Part shown: one piece after another, positions 1-5,216 of the stretch
Numbering within the stretch: position 1 is the first letter of the stretch
How the letters are laid out: each line of letters begins with the position of its first letter
DNA from: CAYXVU01 sp964468725
GTDB lineage: Bacteria > Acidobacteriota > Blastocatellia > UBA7656
DNA: 8,834 nucleotides
Direction: 5' to 3'
NCBI GenBank assembly: GCA_964468725.1
Contig: CAYXVU010000249.1
Span: 1-8,834 of the forward strand
Notes under the pieces: model-generated
Seen by the model: only the letters and a program-made list of their open reading frames with translations
Told to the model about the DNA's origin: nothing
The model's database searches: none
Translations under genes and position numbers: made by a program

Positions 1-18
1 CGAGCATAGGCATCTTGA

Positions 19-252
19 TGCTGCTGGGGTTGCGGCGCAGGAAAAGCGGCACGAGGCCCCGCACTCCACAACGCTATCGTCGCTTACCCTACTGATCCAA
101 ACCAGGTTCTCGCGCTGGTATCGCGCTCCCTACAGAACCGAGAGCGCCCTGTACGGCACCTTGGCGACGATCCGTTTCAACAACTGCTGATTGAGGCGCG
201 CCAGCAGCGACCCGCGCCGCACCCCCTCACTACTCCCTTGATGAGGCTGTAG
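19..252 (+). other. Orphan open frame, possible gene remnant
   Basis: The frame starting at position 1 has stops at 7-9 and 16-18, then stays open to a TAG at 250-252 (77 codons). It has no convincing start codon or ribosome site. The stretch from about residue 25 (NAIVAYPTDPNQVLALVSRS) onward has a protein-like composition, so this could be the decayed or frameshifted 3' end of a gene that begins left of the window. I do not recognise the protein. Frames 2 and 3 are also open for part of this stretch (to 190 and 95), which weakens the case. It may equally be non-coding. Nothing else was seen in 1-325 apart from a short hairpin at 275-292. Confidence 0.2.
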
Positions 253-274
253 AGCGGGCTACTCTCCTCAACCC

Positions 275-292
275 CGGCTCTTCACCGAGCCG
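275..292. other. Short hairpin downstream of the hydrolase gene
   Basis: CGGCTC and GAGCCG form a perfect 6-bp stem around the loop TTCACC. It lies 34 nt beyond the stop codon of the minus-strand hydrolase. No T-run follows on either strand, so it is at best a weak or factor-dependent terminator or an mRNA end stabiliser. Confidence 0.25.
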
Positions 293-325
293 CATGAGGT
301 TACCAATGTCTGCATCTACTTTAGA

Positions 326-1174
326 TCAAAGTTTCAACGCCTCAGACAAGAACCGTAAAGCGTTTGACAGTACAGGGTCAGTCTCGTCAAGCATTCCCCG
401 CGCGATTCCCAAGTGATCTTTCCCTGCCGCAATTACGACTTCAACCTTCCGCCCCATCTCTCCTGCCTTTTTGGCGAACACCTCCGCATCACGTTCGAGC
501 ATGGGGAAATCTTTCTCCCCCACAATAATCAATGTCGGCGGGAGGGTTCCCGCCAGATGGTGAATCGGGCTGGCATCCTTCATCAGCGCAACATCCCGTC
601 GGAAGGCGTCTGCTCCATGCCCCGCCAGTAGAGCATCACCATAGCCATGACCATCTGGCTTGGGCTGCAGATCCACTGGTGGGCTCAAAGCGATGATGGC
701 TGTTATATCCATAGGAGATAATCTATGAGCGGCCAGGTATTTGGGATCGGTAGCAATGAGAAGGCTTAGGTGAGCACCAGAACTGTGTCCGGCGAGGATG
801 ACCTTATTCGGGTTTCCTCCTCTTTTGCTAATGTTCTGCTTCACCCATGCAAAAGCAAGGGCAATATCCTGCGCGTGTGCTGGGAAGGTATGCGGAGGAG
901 TCAGCCTATGTGACACGAGGGCGCATCCATAGCCCAAGGTCTGTAGCTTCTCAGCGATCGGTTTGGAACTCTTGCCGCTGCCGGCGTGCCATCCGCTGCC
1001 GTAAGTGTAAACGATGGTCGCAAACCCCTTCTTTGCGGGCAGATATAAATCCAGCTTTTGCGAATCGGCATCCTTGCCATAAGCGATGTCAAGTTCCACC
1101 GATGACACTTGCTGTGCTGGCGTAGGGGCAAGGGCGACGGTGATGAGAAGGAGAAGTCCATAAAATTTAAACAT
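326..1174 (-). CDS. Exported alpha/beta-hydrolase (esterase/lipase-like)
   Basis: A 282-residue protein of the alpha/beta-hydrolase fold, in the esterase/carboxylesterase group related to hormone-sensitive lipase and BD-FAE enzymes. It probably hydrolyses carboxylic esters outside the cytoplasm. Residues 1-20 form a signal peptide (hydrophobic LLLLITVALA, likely cut after APTPA). The nucleophile elbow is GHSSG with Ser131. The other likely triad members are Asp222 (in GEKDFP) and His254 (in GKDHLG). The usual oxyanion motif HGGGW appears as YGSGW (58-62), so the leading His and one Gly are changed. GGAGGA at 1181-1186 lies 6 nt before the ATG and fixes the start. The gene stands alone, diverging from the sigma-factor operon. 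Family assignment is firm; substrate is unknown. It may act on an ester or an acylated sugar, but nothing local tells which. Confidence 0.9.
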   Translation of the reverse strand: MFKFYGLLLLITVALAPTPAQQVSSVELDIAYGKDADSQKLDLYLPAKKGFATIVYTYGSGWHAGSGKSSKPIAEKLQTLGYGCALVSHRLTPPHTFPAHAQDIALAFAWVKQNISKRGGNPNKVILAGHSSGAHLSLLIATDPKYLAAHRLSPMDITAIIALSPPVDLQPKPDGHGYGDALLAGHGADAFRRDVALMKDASPIHHLAGTLPPTLIIVGEKDFPMLERDAEVFAKKAGEMGRKVEVVIAAGKDHLGIARGMLDETDPVLSNALRFLSEALKL

Positions 1175-1201
1175 CCTTATTCCTCCAAAGTGAAATTACA
1201 A

Positions 1202-1220
1202 CCAGGCTGGCCAGGCTTGG
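1202..1220. promoter_or_regulatory. Tandem imperfect palindromes upstream of the hydrolase
   Basis: CCAGGCTGG (1202-1210) and CCAGGCTTGG (1211-1220) sit back to back, each nearly self-complementary, 28-46 bp upstream of the hydrolase start codon. They could be an operator or a 5'-leader hairpin (GGCCA/TGGCC on the minus strand). No clear -35/-10 pair for the hydrolase was found between 1220 and 1345, so its promoter is unassigned. Confidence 0.25.
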
Positions 1221-1423
1221 CCTCATTGTTTGATCTGCAGATTAACTGAAGGCGATATGATAAAAATGAGGTTCTGATGAGGAAGTTGTAAGGCAGTTAG
1301 GCAATCGAGCAGAGCGATACAGCCTGACGATGTTGCTTTTCTTATTGTGAGTTCCAAAATCCAGCCGGAAAAATCGCGTCCCGGTCAGCAGGTTCCTTTC
1401 GACTTCCTCTTAGCCAAGATAGA

Positions 1424-1457
1424 CCTCAGGTGGAGTTTGCTAATTTATCGCCTGAGG
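1424..1457. repeat. Inverted repeat CCTCAGG/CCTGAGG upstream of the sigma operon
   Basis: CCTCAGG (1424-1430) and its exact complement CCTGAGG (1451-1457) are separated by 20 bp rich in A and T. Each arm is itself nearly palindromic (CCTNAGG), and the centres are 27 bp apart. This could be a pair of protein-binding half-sites or a hairpin about 100 bp upstream of the sigma-gene promoter. Chance cannot be excluded. Apart from this, the palindromes at 1202-1220 and the promoter elements at 1509-1558, I see nothing convincing in the 1175-1599 intergenic region. Confidence 0.25.
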
Positions 1458-1508
1458 CAGTCGTCAATGGTAGGGGAATGCCATCTAGCGCTCTCATCCT
1501 TAAGACCG

Positions 1509-1535
1509 GGAACTAAAGCATCGGGAAGATTCTCG
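1509..1535 (+). promoter_or_regulatory. Candidate ECF-type promoter for the sigma operon
   Basis: GGAACT at 1509-1514 matches the GGAAC core recognised by many ECF sigma factors. Sixteen bases later TCTCGC (1531-1536) could serve as a weak ECF -10 element. Many ECF factors transcribe their own operon, so autoregulation is plausible. The -35 core is good and the -10 is poor, so this stays tentative. A transcript from here would start near 1543 and include the GGAGG at 1561-1565. Confidence 0.3.
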
Positions 1536-1549
1536 CAACTTCAGGTGAA

Positions 1550-1558
1550 TGCTATAAT
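1550..1558 (+). promoter_or_regulatory. Extended -10 housekeeping promoter (TGCTATAAT)
   Basis: TGCTATAAT is a perfect extended -10 (TGnTATAAT). The -35 region, TTCTCG at 1530-1535 with a 17-bp spacer, matches poorly, which is usual for extended -10 promoters. Transcription would begin near 1565, giving a very short leader before the sigma gene. This is the best sigma-70-type promoter in the window and probably supplies basal expression of the sigma/anti-sigma operon. Confidence 0.55.
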
Positions 1559-1570
1559 TCGGAGGCAACC

Positions 1571-1603
1571 GTGATTCGGCCCCTCGCATCAGAGCCGATG
1601 TGA
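1571..1603 (+). CDS. Possible 10-codon leader peptide overlapping the sigma start
   Basis: GTG at 1571 is preceded by GGAGG (1561-1565) with a 5-nt spacer and encodes MIRPLASEPM before TGA at 1601-1603. The stop overlaps the GTG start of the sigma factor at 1600 (ATGTGA), a layout that would couple the two translations. Against it: if transcription starts at 1565 the GGAGG is mostly outside the RNA, and the sigma factor may really start further in, at the ATG at 1618 or 1633. Peptide expression is unproven. Confidence 0.3.
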   Translation: MIRPLASEPM

Positions 1604-2220
1604 TCAGGGCCTATACGATGCACACTTTGATAATGACCGCGACGGCTGAACCAGATCAAACTGTAGCTGACCAAGATGTCGTACGCGCGGCAGCAACAGG
1701 AGACCCCGTTGCCTTTGAGAAGCTCTATCATCTTCATCACAGGCGCGTCTATTCTCTGTGTCTCAGGATGTTGGGCAGCGCGACGCAGGCTGAAGACCTG
1801 ACCCAGGAAGTCTTCCTTCAGGTCTATCGCAAACTCGGCAGCTTTCGCGGGGATTCGGCTTTCACGACCTGGCTACATCGTTTGACAGTCAATCAGGTGC
1901 TGATGCATTTTCGCAAACGCGGCGTGAAACTCGAGCACACGACTGAGGAAGGCGATTTCTCGCACATTGTGGAAACGCCGCTACAGAGTACTCGTCGCAT
2001 CTCAATGGTAGATCGGCTGGCCCTTGAAAAAGCAATTGCACAATTGCCAACCGGATACCGTACCGTTTTCATCATGCATGATGTGGAAGGTTACGAACAT
2101 GAAGAGATTGGCAAACAGTTAGGCATCAGCGTCGGCACCTCGAAATCGCAATTGCACAAAGCGCGTATGCGCTTGCGCGAATTGATCCTGAAAAGGCAGG
2201 TGAATCCAGATGAAGTGTAG
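1600..2220 (+). CDS. ECF-family RNA polymerase sigma factor (sigma-70 group 4)
   Basis: Up to 206 residues with the two-domain layout of extracytoplasmic-function sigma factors. Region 2 spans about 41-108, with the core-binding/-10 segment around AEDLTQEVFLQVY and the FTTWLHRLTVNQ stretch. Region 4 spans about 139-195, with a helix-turn-helix (YEHEEIGKQLGISVGTSKSQ) for -35 recognition. It directs RNA polymerase to a stress regulon and is presumably held by the anti-sigma encoded next. The start is uncertain: GTG at 1600 has no good ribosome site of its own unless coupled to the leader at 1571. ATG at 1618 has only AGGG at 1606-1609, and ATG at 1633 fits the usual N-terminal length best. The stop overlaps the anti-sigma start by 11 bp. 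No extra C-terminal domain is present. Confidence 0.93.
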   Translation: MIRAYTMHTLIMTATAEPDQTVADQDVVRAAATGDPVAFEKLYHLHHRRVYSLCLRMLGSATQAEDLTQEVFLQVYRKLGSFRGDSAFTTWLHRLTVNQVLMHFRKRGVKLEHTTEEGDFSHIVETPLQSTRRISMVDRLALEKAIAQLPTGYRTVFIMHDVEGYEHEEIGKQLGISVGTSKSQLHKARMRLRELILKRQVNPDEV

Positions 2221-2902
2221 TGAATATGCAGACTTAATATCCGATTATATTGACGGCGGTTTGGAGCTCGGCGAACAGACCAAAGTCGAGTCCCATCTAG
2301 CAAGTTGTCACGCTTGCCGCGCGCTGCGTGATGATTTTCTGCAACTCGTCCATTTCAGCCGTCAGTTGCCGCTTCATACCCCCTCAAGCGCAGTTTGGGA
2401 GGGCGTGCAGACGACCATCGTTGCCGAACGTTCCAAAGGGTTTATGCCGAGCCTGTCCAATTGGCTAAACCAGCTTCGGAATTTGCGATATGACCTCTCT
2501 CTGCCGCAACTGGCAACCAGCGCGGCAGCCCTGATGATTCTCTGTGCCGTCGGGTTCTTCTATTTGAATCGCAATCAAGCTTCCTCGTCGATCATACCAA
2601 ATGCTTTCACCGGTTCCCCTTCTGCGCTGACCGCGACGCTCTTATCCAACGCGGATTCCGAACAACTCGCACAGATCGAGCGTCGCATCAGCGAATTGGA
2701 AAATCTGGTCAAGCAACGCCAATCATACTGGGATGCGCAATTGCGCGCAGCCTTCGAGAAGAATCTTCTCTATGTTGAGCAATCGCTCATCGAGTGCAGG
2801 CAGCAATTGACTGTCAATCCGAGCGACCCCGTATCGCAGGAATTGATGTTGAATGTCTATCGGGAAAAGGTTCGCTTATTGGAAGGGTTTGAAAGTTTTT
2901 AA
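2210..2902 (+). CDS. Membrane-spanning zinc-finger anti-sigma factor
   Basis: A 230-residue anti-sigma factor of the zinc-finger (ZAS-like) type. The N terminus (MKCSEYADLISDYIDGGL) and the HxxxCxxC motif (His29, Cys33, Cys36), with Cys3 as a possible fourth ligand, form the cytoplasmic domain that binds the sigma factor. One membrane helix runs from about 101 to 120. Beyond it, residues 148-200 are charged and heptad-like (SEQLAQIERRISELENLV onward), predicting a periplasmic coiled coil that could sense the envelope or dimerise. AGGTG at 2198-2202, inside the sigma gene, is the ribosome site. The 11-bp overlap with the sigma gene implies translational coupling, as is usual for such pairs. 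The signal and any site-1/site-2 protease steps cannot be deduced. Confidence 0.88.
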   Translation: MKCSEYADLISDYIDGGLELGEQTKVESHLASCHACRALRDDFLQLVHFSRQLPLHTPSSAVWEGVQTTIVAERSKGFMPSLSNWLNQLRNLRYDLSLPQLATSAAALMILCAVGFFYLNRNQASSSIIPNAFTGSPSALTATLLSNADSEQLAQIERRISELENLVKQRQSYWDAQLRAAFEKNLLYVEQSLIECRQQLTVNPSDPVSQELMLNVYREKVRLLEGFESF

Positions 2903-2921
2903 CGGGTACTGCCCCTACCCG
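2903..2921 (+). other. Intercistronic hairpin after the anti-sigma gene
   Basis: CGGGTA and TACCCG form a perfect 6-bp stem around a 7-nt loop, beginning directly after the TAA of the anti-sigma gene. No T-run follows, so it is probably not a full terminator. It could trim or stabilise the mRNA and set a different level for the downstream DUF4097 gene, which starts 24 nt further on. Confidence 0.35.
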
Positions 2922-2944
2922 ATCTTCACGCACCGTAGAGACGA

Positions 2945-3682
2945 ATGAACCGATCCATGAACTTGACCAACATTCGAATCCGTAACGTAGGCGCGTTGAT
3001 CCTTTCCGCTCTTCTGCTTGCCGTCGCTACGGCGGAGGCCTTTGGACGCTTCGAGCGCACCTACACGCCACAGGGCAAAGCGCATCTGACGATCTCGAAT
3101 ACCAATGGCAACGTTATCGTCACGGCTTGGCAAAAGAAGACCATCAGCGTGCGCGCGGTGACAGCTGCCAATACTGAAGTCGTAGACGAAAAAAGAGGCG
3201 AGGATATTCAAATCGCTACCAAGAAGTCTGTGCCTTTAGGGCGCGCCGACTTTGAAGTATTTTTGCCTGCCGACACCTCGCTTTCAGTCAATAATGTCAT
3301 CGGAAAGATTGAGGTCAACGGTCTATCCGGACACCTCAGCATCAAATCGTTCAACAGCGATGTCCACATCCGTCAAGCTCGTTGCGATGCAATCAATGTC
3401 ATGGTGACGAGCGGCAATATCGTCTTCGACGGCATTCTGCAAACCGAAGGCGATTACTCCTTTCAGTCGCTAAAAGGCGATATTGATATGAGTTTGCCCG
3501 ACAGCGCATCCTTCAACCTAACCGCTCGCGCCCTCCATTCTCAGATCAACTTGGGAGAGTTCATCAACAGTTTTTCCAATCTCAACCGAGGCTCGAAACA
3601 GATTTCCGGCACTCATAAACAAGGCGGGGCGAAACTCACTCTCACCACCTACGCCGGGCGCATCCTGCTGCATAAGAAATAA
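2945..3682 (+). CDS. Secreted DUF4097-like beta-repeat protein
   Basis: A 245-residue exported protein. Residues 1-32 are a signal peptide (basic start, hydrophobic VGALILSALLLAVATA, likely cut near AEA). The mature part is built of short beta strands with recurring G-x-I/V turns: NTNGNVIVTAW (52-62), IGKIEVNGLSGHLSIKS (119-135), TSGNIVFDG (155-163), LKGDIDMSLP (176-185) and TYAGRILLHK (235-244). This is the pattern of the DUF4097/putative-adhesin family, predicted to fold as a beta-solenoid. The family's biochemical role is not established. It lies 42 bp after the anti-sigma gene and in the same direction, so it is probably in the same operon and may be an output or sensor partner of the ECF system. 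Its ribosome site is weak (GAG at 2938-2940). An in-frame ATG at 2957 is an alternative start. Confidence 0.8.
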   Translation: MNRSMNLTNIRIRNVGALILSALLLAVATAEAFGRFERTYTPQGKAHLTISNTNGNVIVTAWQKKTISVRAVTAANTEVVDEKRGEDIQIATKKSVPLGRADFEVFLPADTSLSVNNVIGKIEVNGLSGHLSIKSFNSDVHIRQARCDAINVMVTSGNIVFDGILQTEGDYSFQSLKGDIDMSLPDSASFNLTARALHSQINLGEFINSFSNLNRGSKQISGTHKQGGAKLTLTTYAGRILLHKK

Positions 3683-3697
3683 TCCCTCGGTTCACGC

Positions 3698-3722
3698 TCC
3701 GCCGCCCAGCGAATCCGGCGGA
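3698..3722 (+). terminator. GC-rich hairpin ending the sigma operon
   Basis: TCCGCCG (3698-3704) and CGGCGGA (3716-3722) make a perfect 7-bp stem with an 11-nt loop, 16 nt beyond the DUF4097 stop codon. No T-run follows directly; the nearest is TTTTT at 3745-3749. It is likely to slow or end transcription with help from Rho, or to protect the mRNA end. It separates the sigma operon from the promoter candidate ahead of the GHKL ATPase gene. Confidence 0.45.
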
Positions 3723-3752
3723 ACATTCATCCATTAGCGTCGTATTTTTGCG

Positions 3753-3783
3753 TTGGCAAAGCGGTTTGTCTGCGTGTTATAAA
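3753..3783 (+). promoter_or_regulatory. Candidate promoter for the GHKL ATPase gene
   Basis: TTGGCA (3753-3758) is a fair -35. TATAAA (3778-3783), preceded by TG at 3775-3776, gives an extended -10 of the form TGTTATAAA, with a 19-bp spacer. The start would be near 3790, leaving a leader of about 100 nt before the ATG at 3892. It follows the same TGnTATAAW pattern as the sigma-gene promoter. Confidence 0.42.
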
Positions 3784-3891
3784 TGCACAGGCGCTGACGG
3801 CATTGAACGACCGGGAAAAAGAGAAGCCAACCCATTGCGCCAGTATTGCAGAGCACACGCATAGCTAGTTGATAGGGAGACGAGCAGGCGG

Positions 3892-4488
3892 ATGCGTAAA
3901 AAGCAGTTGGTTTTCGATCAGACTCAAAATGGCCGGGTCATGTCTCGCAGTCGTCAAGACTGTCGGGAGAGAAAACAGAAACTGGCTGACCTGCCTGAAG
4001 AGAAACCGGCACGCGCACCACTTCATACGTTGCTCCCTTTCCTCGAAGAACGCCTCGCCCTGACGATCCCCAGCGATTACAAGTATCTCTGCGAAGTGTT
4101 GGAGTTTCTCAGTGAGAAGATTGTCGGTTGGGGCATCGTTGAGGCCGAAGATTCGGATGTCGTGCTCGCCTTAGACGAAGCCATCGTCAATGCCATCAAA
4201 CACGGCAATAAGTGCGATCCGCATAAATCCGTCCATATCCTTGCCGAGCTTTCCGCCTCCGGAATTCGAGTCACCATCACTGACGAAGGCACGGGCTTTA
4301 GCAAAGAAGAGGTGCCCGACCCAACTGACCCGTGTCGCATTCTTGAACCCTCCGGTCGAGGATTGCTGCTCATCAATCATTTCATGGACGAAGTCTGTCA
4401 CAATGACTGCGGCAATCAGATTCAGATGTTCAAACGCTCGACTCAAGGCCAGCCAAATAACAACGAATCGGCTAAACCAACCTCGTAA
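3892..4488 (+). CDS. RsbW-like GHKL ATPase / serine-kinase anti-sigma regulator
   Basis: A 198-residue protein with a HATPase_c (GHKL) domain of the RsbW/SpoIIAB type, from about 50 to 182. The N box is DEAIVNAIKHGN (95-106) with Mg-binding Asn100. The G1 box is DEGTGF (131-136) with Asp131, and the G2 box is GRGLLLI (155-161). Such proteins bind ATP, phosphorylate STAS-domain anti-sigma antagonists on serine, and often sequester a sigma factor. No STAS partner lies in the window. Typical family members start near LEERLALTIPSD (51-62), so the first 50 residues are a basic extension, unless translation starts at an internal codon such as Met17 (3940). AGGCGG lies right against the ATG at 3892 and GGGAG at 3876-3880 is a better-spaced site. 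A 20-residue polar tail follows the domain. It could modulate another sigma factor or the ECF system next door; this is inference. Confidence 0.85.
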   Translation: MRKKQLVFDQTQNGRVMSRSRQDCRERKQKLADLPEEKPARAPLHTLLPFLEERLALTIPSDYKYLCEVLEFLSEKIVGWGIVEAEDSDVVLALDEAIVNAIKHGNKCDPHKSVHILAELSASGIRVTITDEGTGFSKEEVPDPTDPCRILEPSGRGLLLINHFMDEVCHNDCGNQIQMFKRSTQGQPNNNESAKPTS

Positions 4489-4528
4489 CCTATGCCCGCC
4501 AATGCGCCCTGCCGCAACCGGAACGCCC

Positions 4529-4535
4529 AAGGAGG
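4529..4535 (+). promoter_or_regulatory. Strong ribosome-binding site selecting a TTG start
   Basis: AAGGAGG lies 8 nt before TTG at 4544. It is the best Shine-Dalgarno match in the plus-strand cluster and decides the start of the next gene, over the in-frame ATG at 4502 (no ribosome site) and the ATG at 4565 (inside the hydrophobic signal segment). Confidence 0.7.
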
Positions 4536-4543
4536 TTTTTACA

Positions 4544-5044
4544 TTGACAGTCTTATTGTTGGTCATGACCTTTCTGCCCTTATCCCTTACGACCGGCTCC
4601 AACCTTCCATCAGCCCATGATGAATTCGGCAAGCTCGTGGTGGAAGCCATCAAAACCAGCGACTTCAAGAGACTCCAACGACTCACTCCACCGCTTGGCG
4701 TGTGGAGAACCCTGACGCCGCAGGAGGCTGCCGGATTGAGTGATTCGGAGTTGGCTCAACGGTTGCAACAAACGGTTGAGCGCAAACTGCGCGATGACTT
4801 TGACAACCTGATCAAGGGCGCAAAAACTCGCAAGATTCACCTATCGTCGCTCCGCTTCACGGCTATCAAAACGACCCATCCCTATCCCGATAAACCAACC
4901 CTCATCGCTGCGGAGATCAGCTATTCCTATCGCGGCCAGTCCGCTAGCTTTGCTCTGTCCGTAACCGAAGTGGAGGGCAAACTCTACTTGCTTGAGTTCC
5001 TGCGTAGTCACGATGTCTTTCGCCAATTGGCAGACCAAAAGTAA
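4544..5044 (+). CDS. Small exported protein of unknown function
   Basis: A 166-residue protein when started at TTG 4544. Residues 2-17 are hydrophobic (TVLLLVMTFLPLSLTT) and a likely signal-peptidase site is PSA before HDEF at about 24. The mature part is mixed: a helical half (DEFGKLVVEAIKTSDFKRL; SELAQRLQQTVERKLRDDFD) followed by beta strands (AAEISYSYRGQSASFALSV, KLYLLEFLRS). This helix-then-curved-sheet order is loosely reminiscent of NTF2-like folds, but I recognise no family. No lipobox cysteine or catalytic motif is visible. It lies 55 bp after the GHKL ATPase gene in the same direction and ends at a strong terminator, so the two are probably co-transcribed. A longer upstream open frame to 4190 is only the shadow of the ATPase gene. 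Confidence 0.72.
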   Translation: MTVLLLVMTFLPLSLTTGSNLPSAHDEFGKLVVEAIKTSDFKRLQRLTPPLGVWRTLTPQEAAGLSDSELAQRLQQTVERKLRDDFDNLIKGAKTRKIHLSSLRFTAIKTTHPYPDKPTLIAAEISYSYRGQSASFALSVTEVEGKLYLLEFLRSHDVFRQLADQK

Positions 5045-5074
5045 AAGCGCCGAAAGTTTCATTTCGACGCTTTT
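5043..5074. terminator. Bidirectional intrinsic terminator between convergent genes
   Basis: AAAAGCG (5043-5049) pairs with CGCTTTT (5068-5074) and CGAAA (5051-5055) pairs with TTTCG (5062-5066), around the loop GTTTCA with one C/A mismatch: a 12-bp stem. The A-run on one side and T-run on the other let it work in both directions. It begins inside the stop codon of the 4544 gene, and on the minus strand it ends transcripts of the amidohydrolase genes, where a further ACTTTT follows. Confidence 0.85.
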
Positions 5075-5216
5075 CATTACGACTCATCTCAGGCTGAACA
5101 TCGGTGGGGATGGCCGCAAATGCGACCGCTCTGCGTATCACTCGAATCAACGCCCCTGCATAGGCGGTATCTTATGAGTCGAAAAGAGGCAGGGGAATCT
5201 TCTTCTGCCCACCGAT
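5070..5216 (-). other. Structured 3' untranslated region of the amidohydrolase gene
   Basis: Between the amidohydrolase stop and the terminator three inverted repeats occur. ATCGGTGGG (5100-5108) pairs with CCCACCGAT (5208-5216, touching the stop codon). CCCCTGC (5153-5159) pairs with GCAGGGG (5189-5195) inside it. CGACTCAT (5080-5087) pairs with ATGAGTCG (5174-5181) across them. The last pair extends with CTTTTC/GAAAAG (5070-5075 with 5181-5186) into the 5' arm of the minus-strand terminator, so the two folds cannot coexist. No gene is visible here on either strand. Function is unknown; see findings. Confidence 0.4.

Noticed and set aside
413..1125. Plus-strand frames opposite the hydrolase
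   Set aside because: They are shadows of the alpha/beta-hydrolase gene, which has its catalytic triad and ribosome site on the minus strand.
1347..1574. 75-codon plus-strand frame from GTG in the divergent intergenic region
   Set aside because: It has no ribosome site and runs straight through the promoter elements and GGAGG ahead of the sigma gene, with no recognisable protein features.
3720..3743. GGAAC (3720) with CGTCGT (3738) as a second ECF promoter ahead of the kinase gene
   Set aside because: The spacer is only about 12-13 bp, too short for ECF promoters, and GGAAC lies within the arm of the 3698-3722 hairpin.
4190..4543. Upstream extension of the 4544 gene to an ATG at 4190
   Set aside because: It overlaps the well-supported GHKL ATPase gene in another frame, has no ribosome site and would put the signal peptide in the middle of the protein.
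4171..4686. 171-codon minus-strand frame
   Set aside because: It is the antisense shadow of the GHKL ATPase and exported-protein genes, with no ribosome site or domain features.
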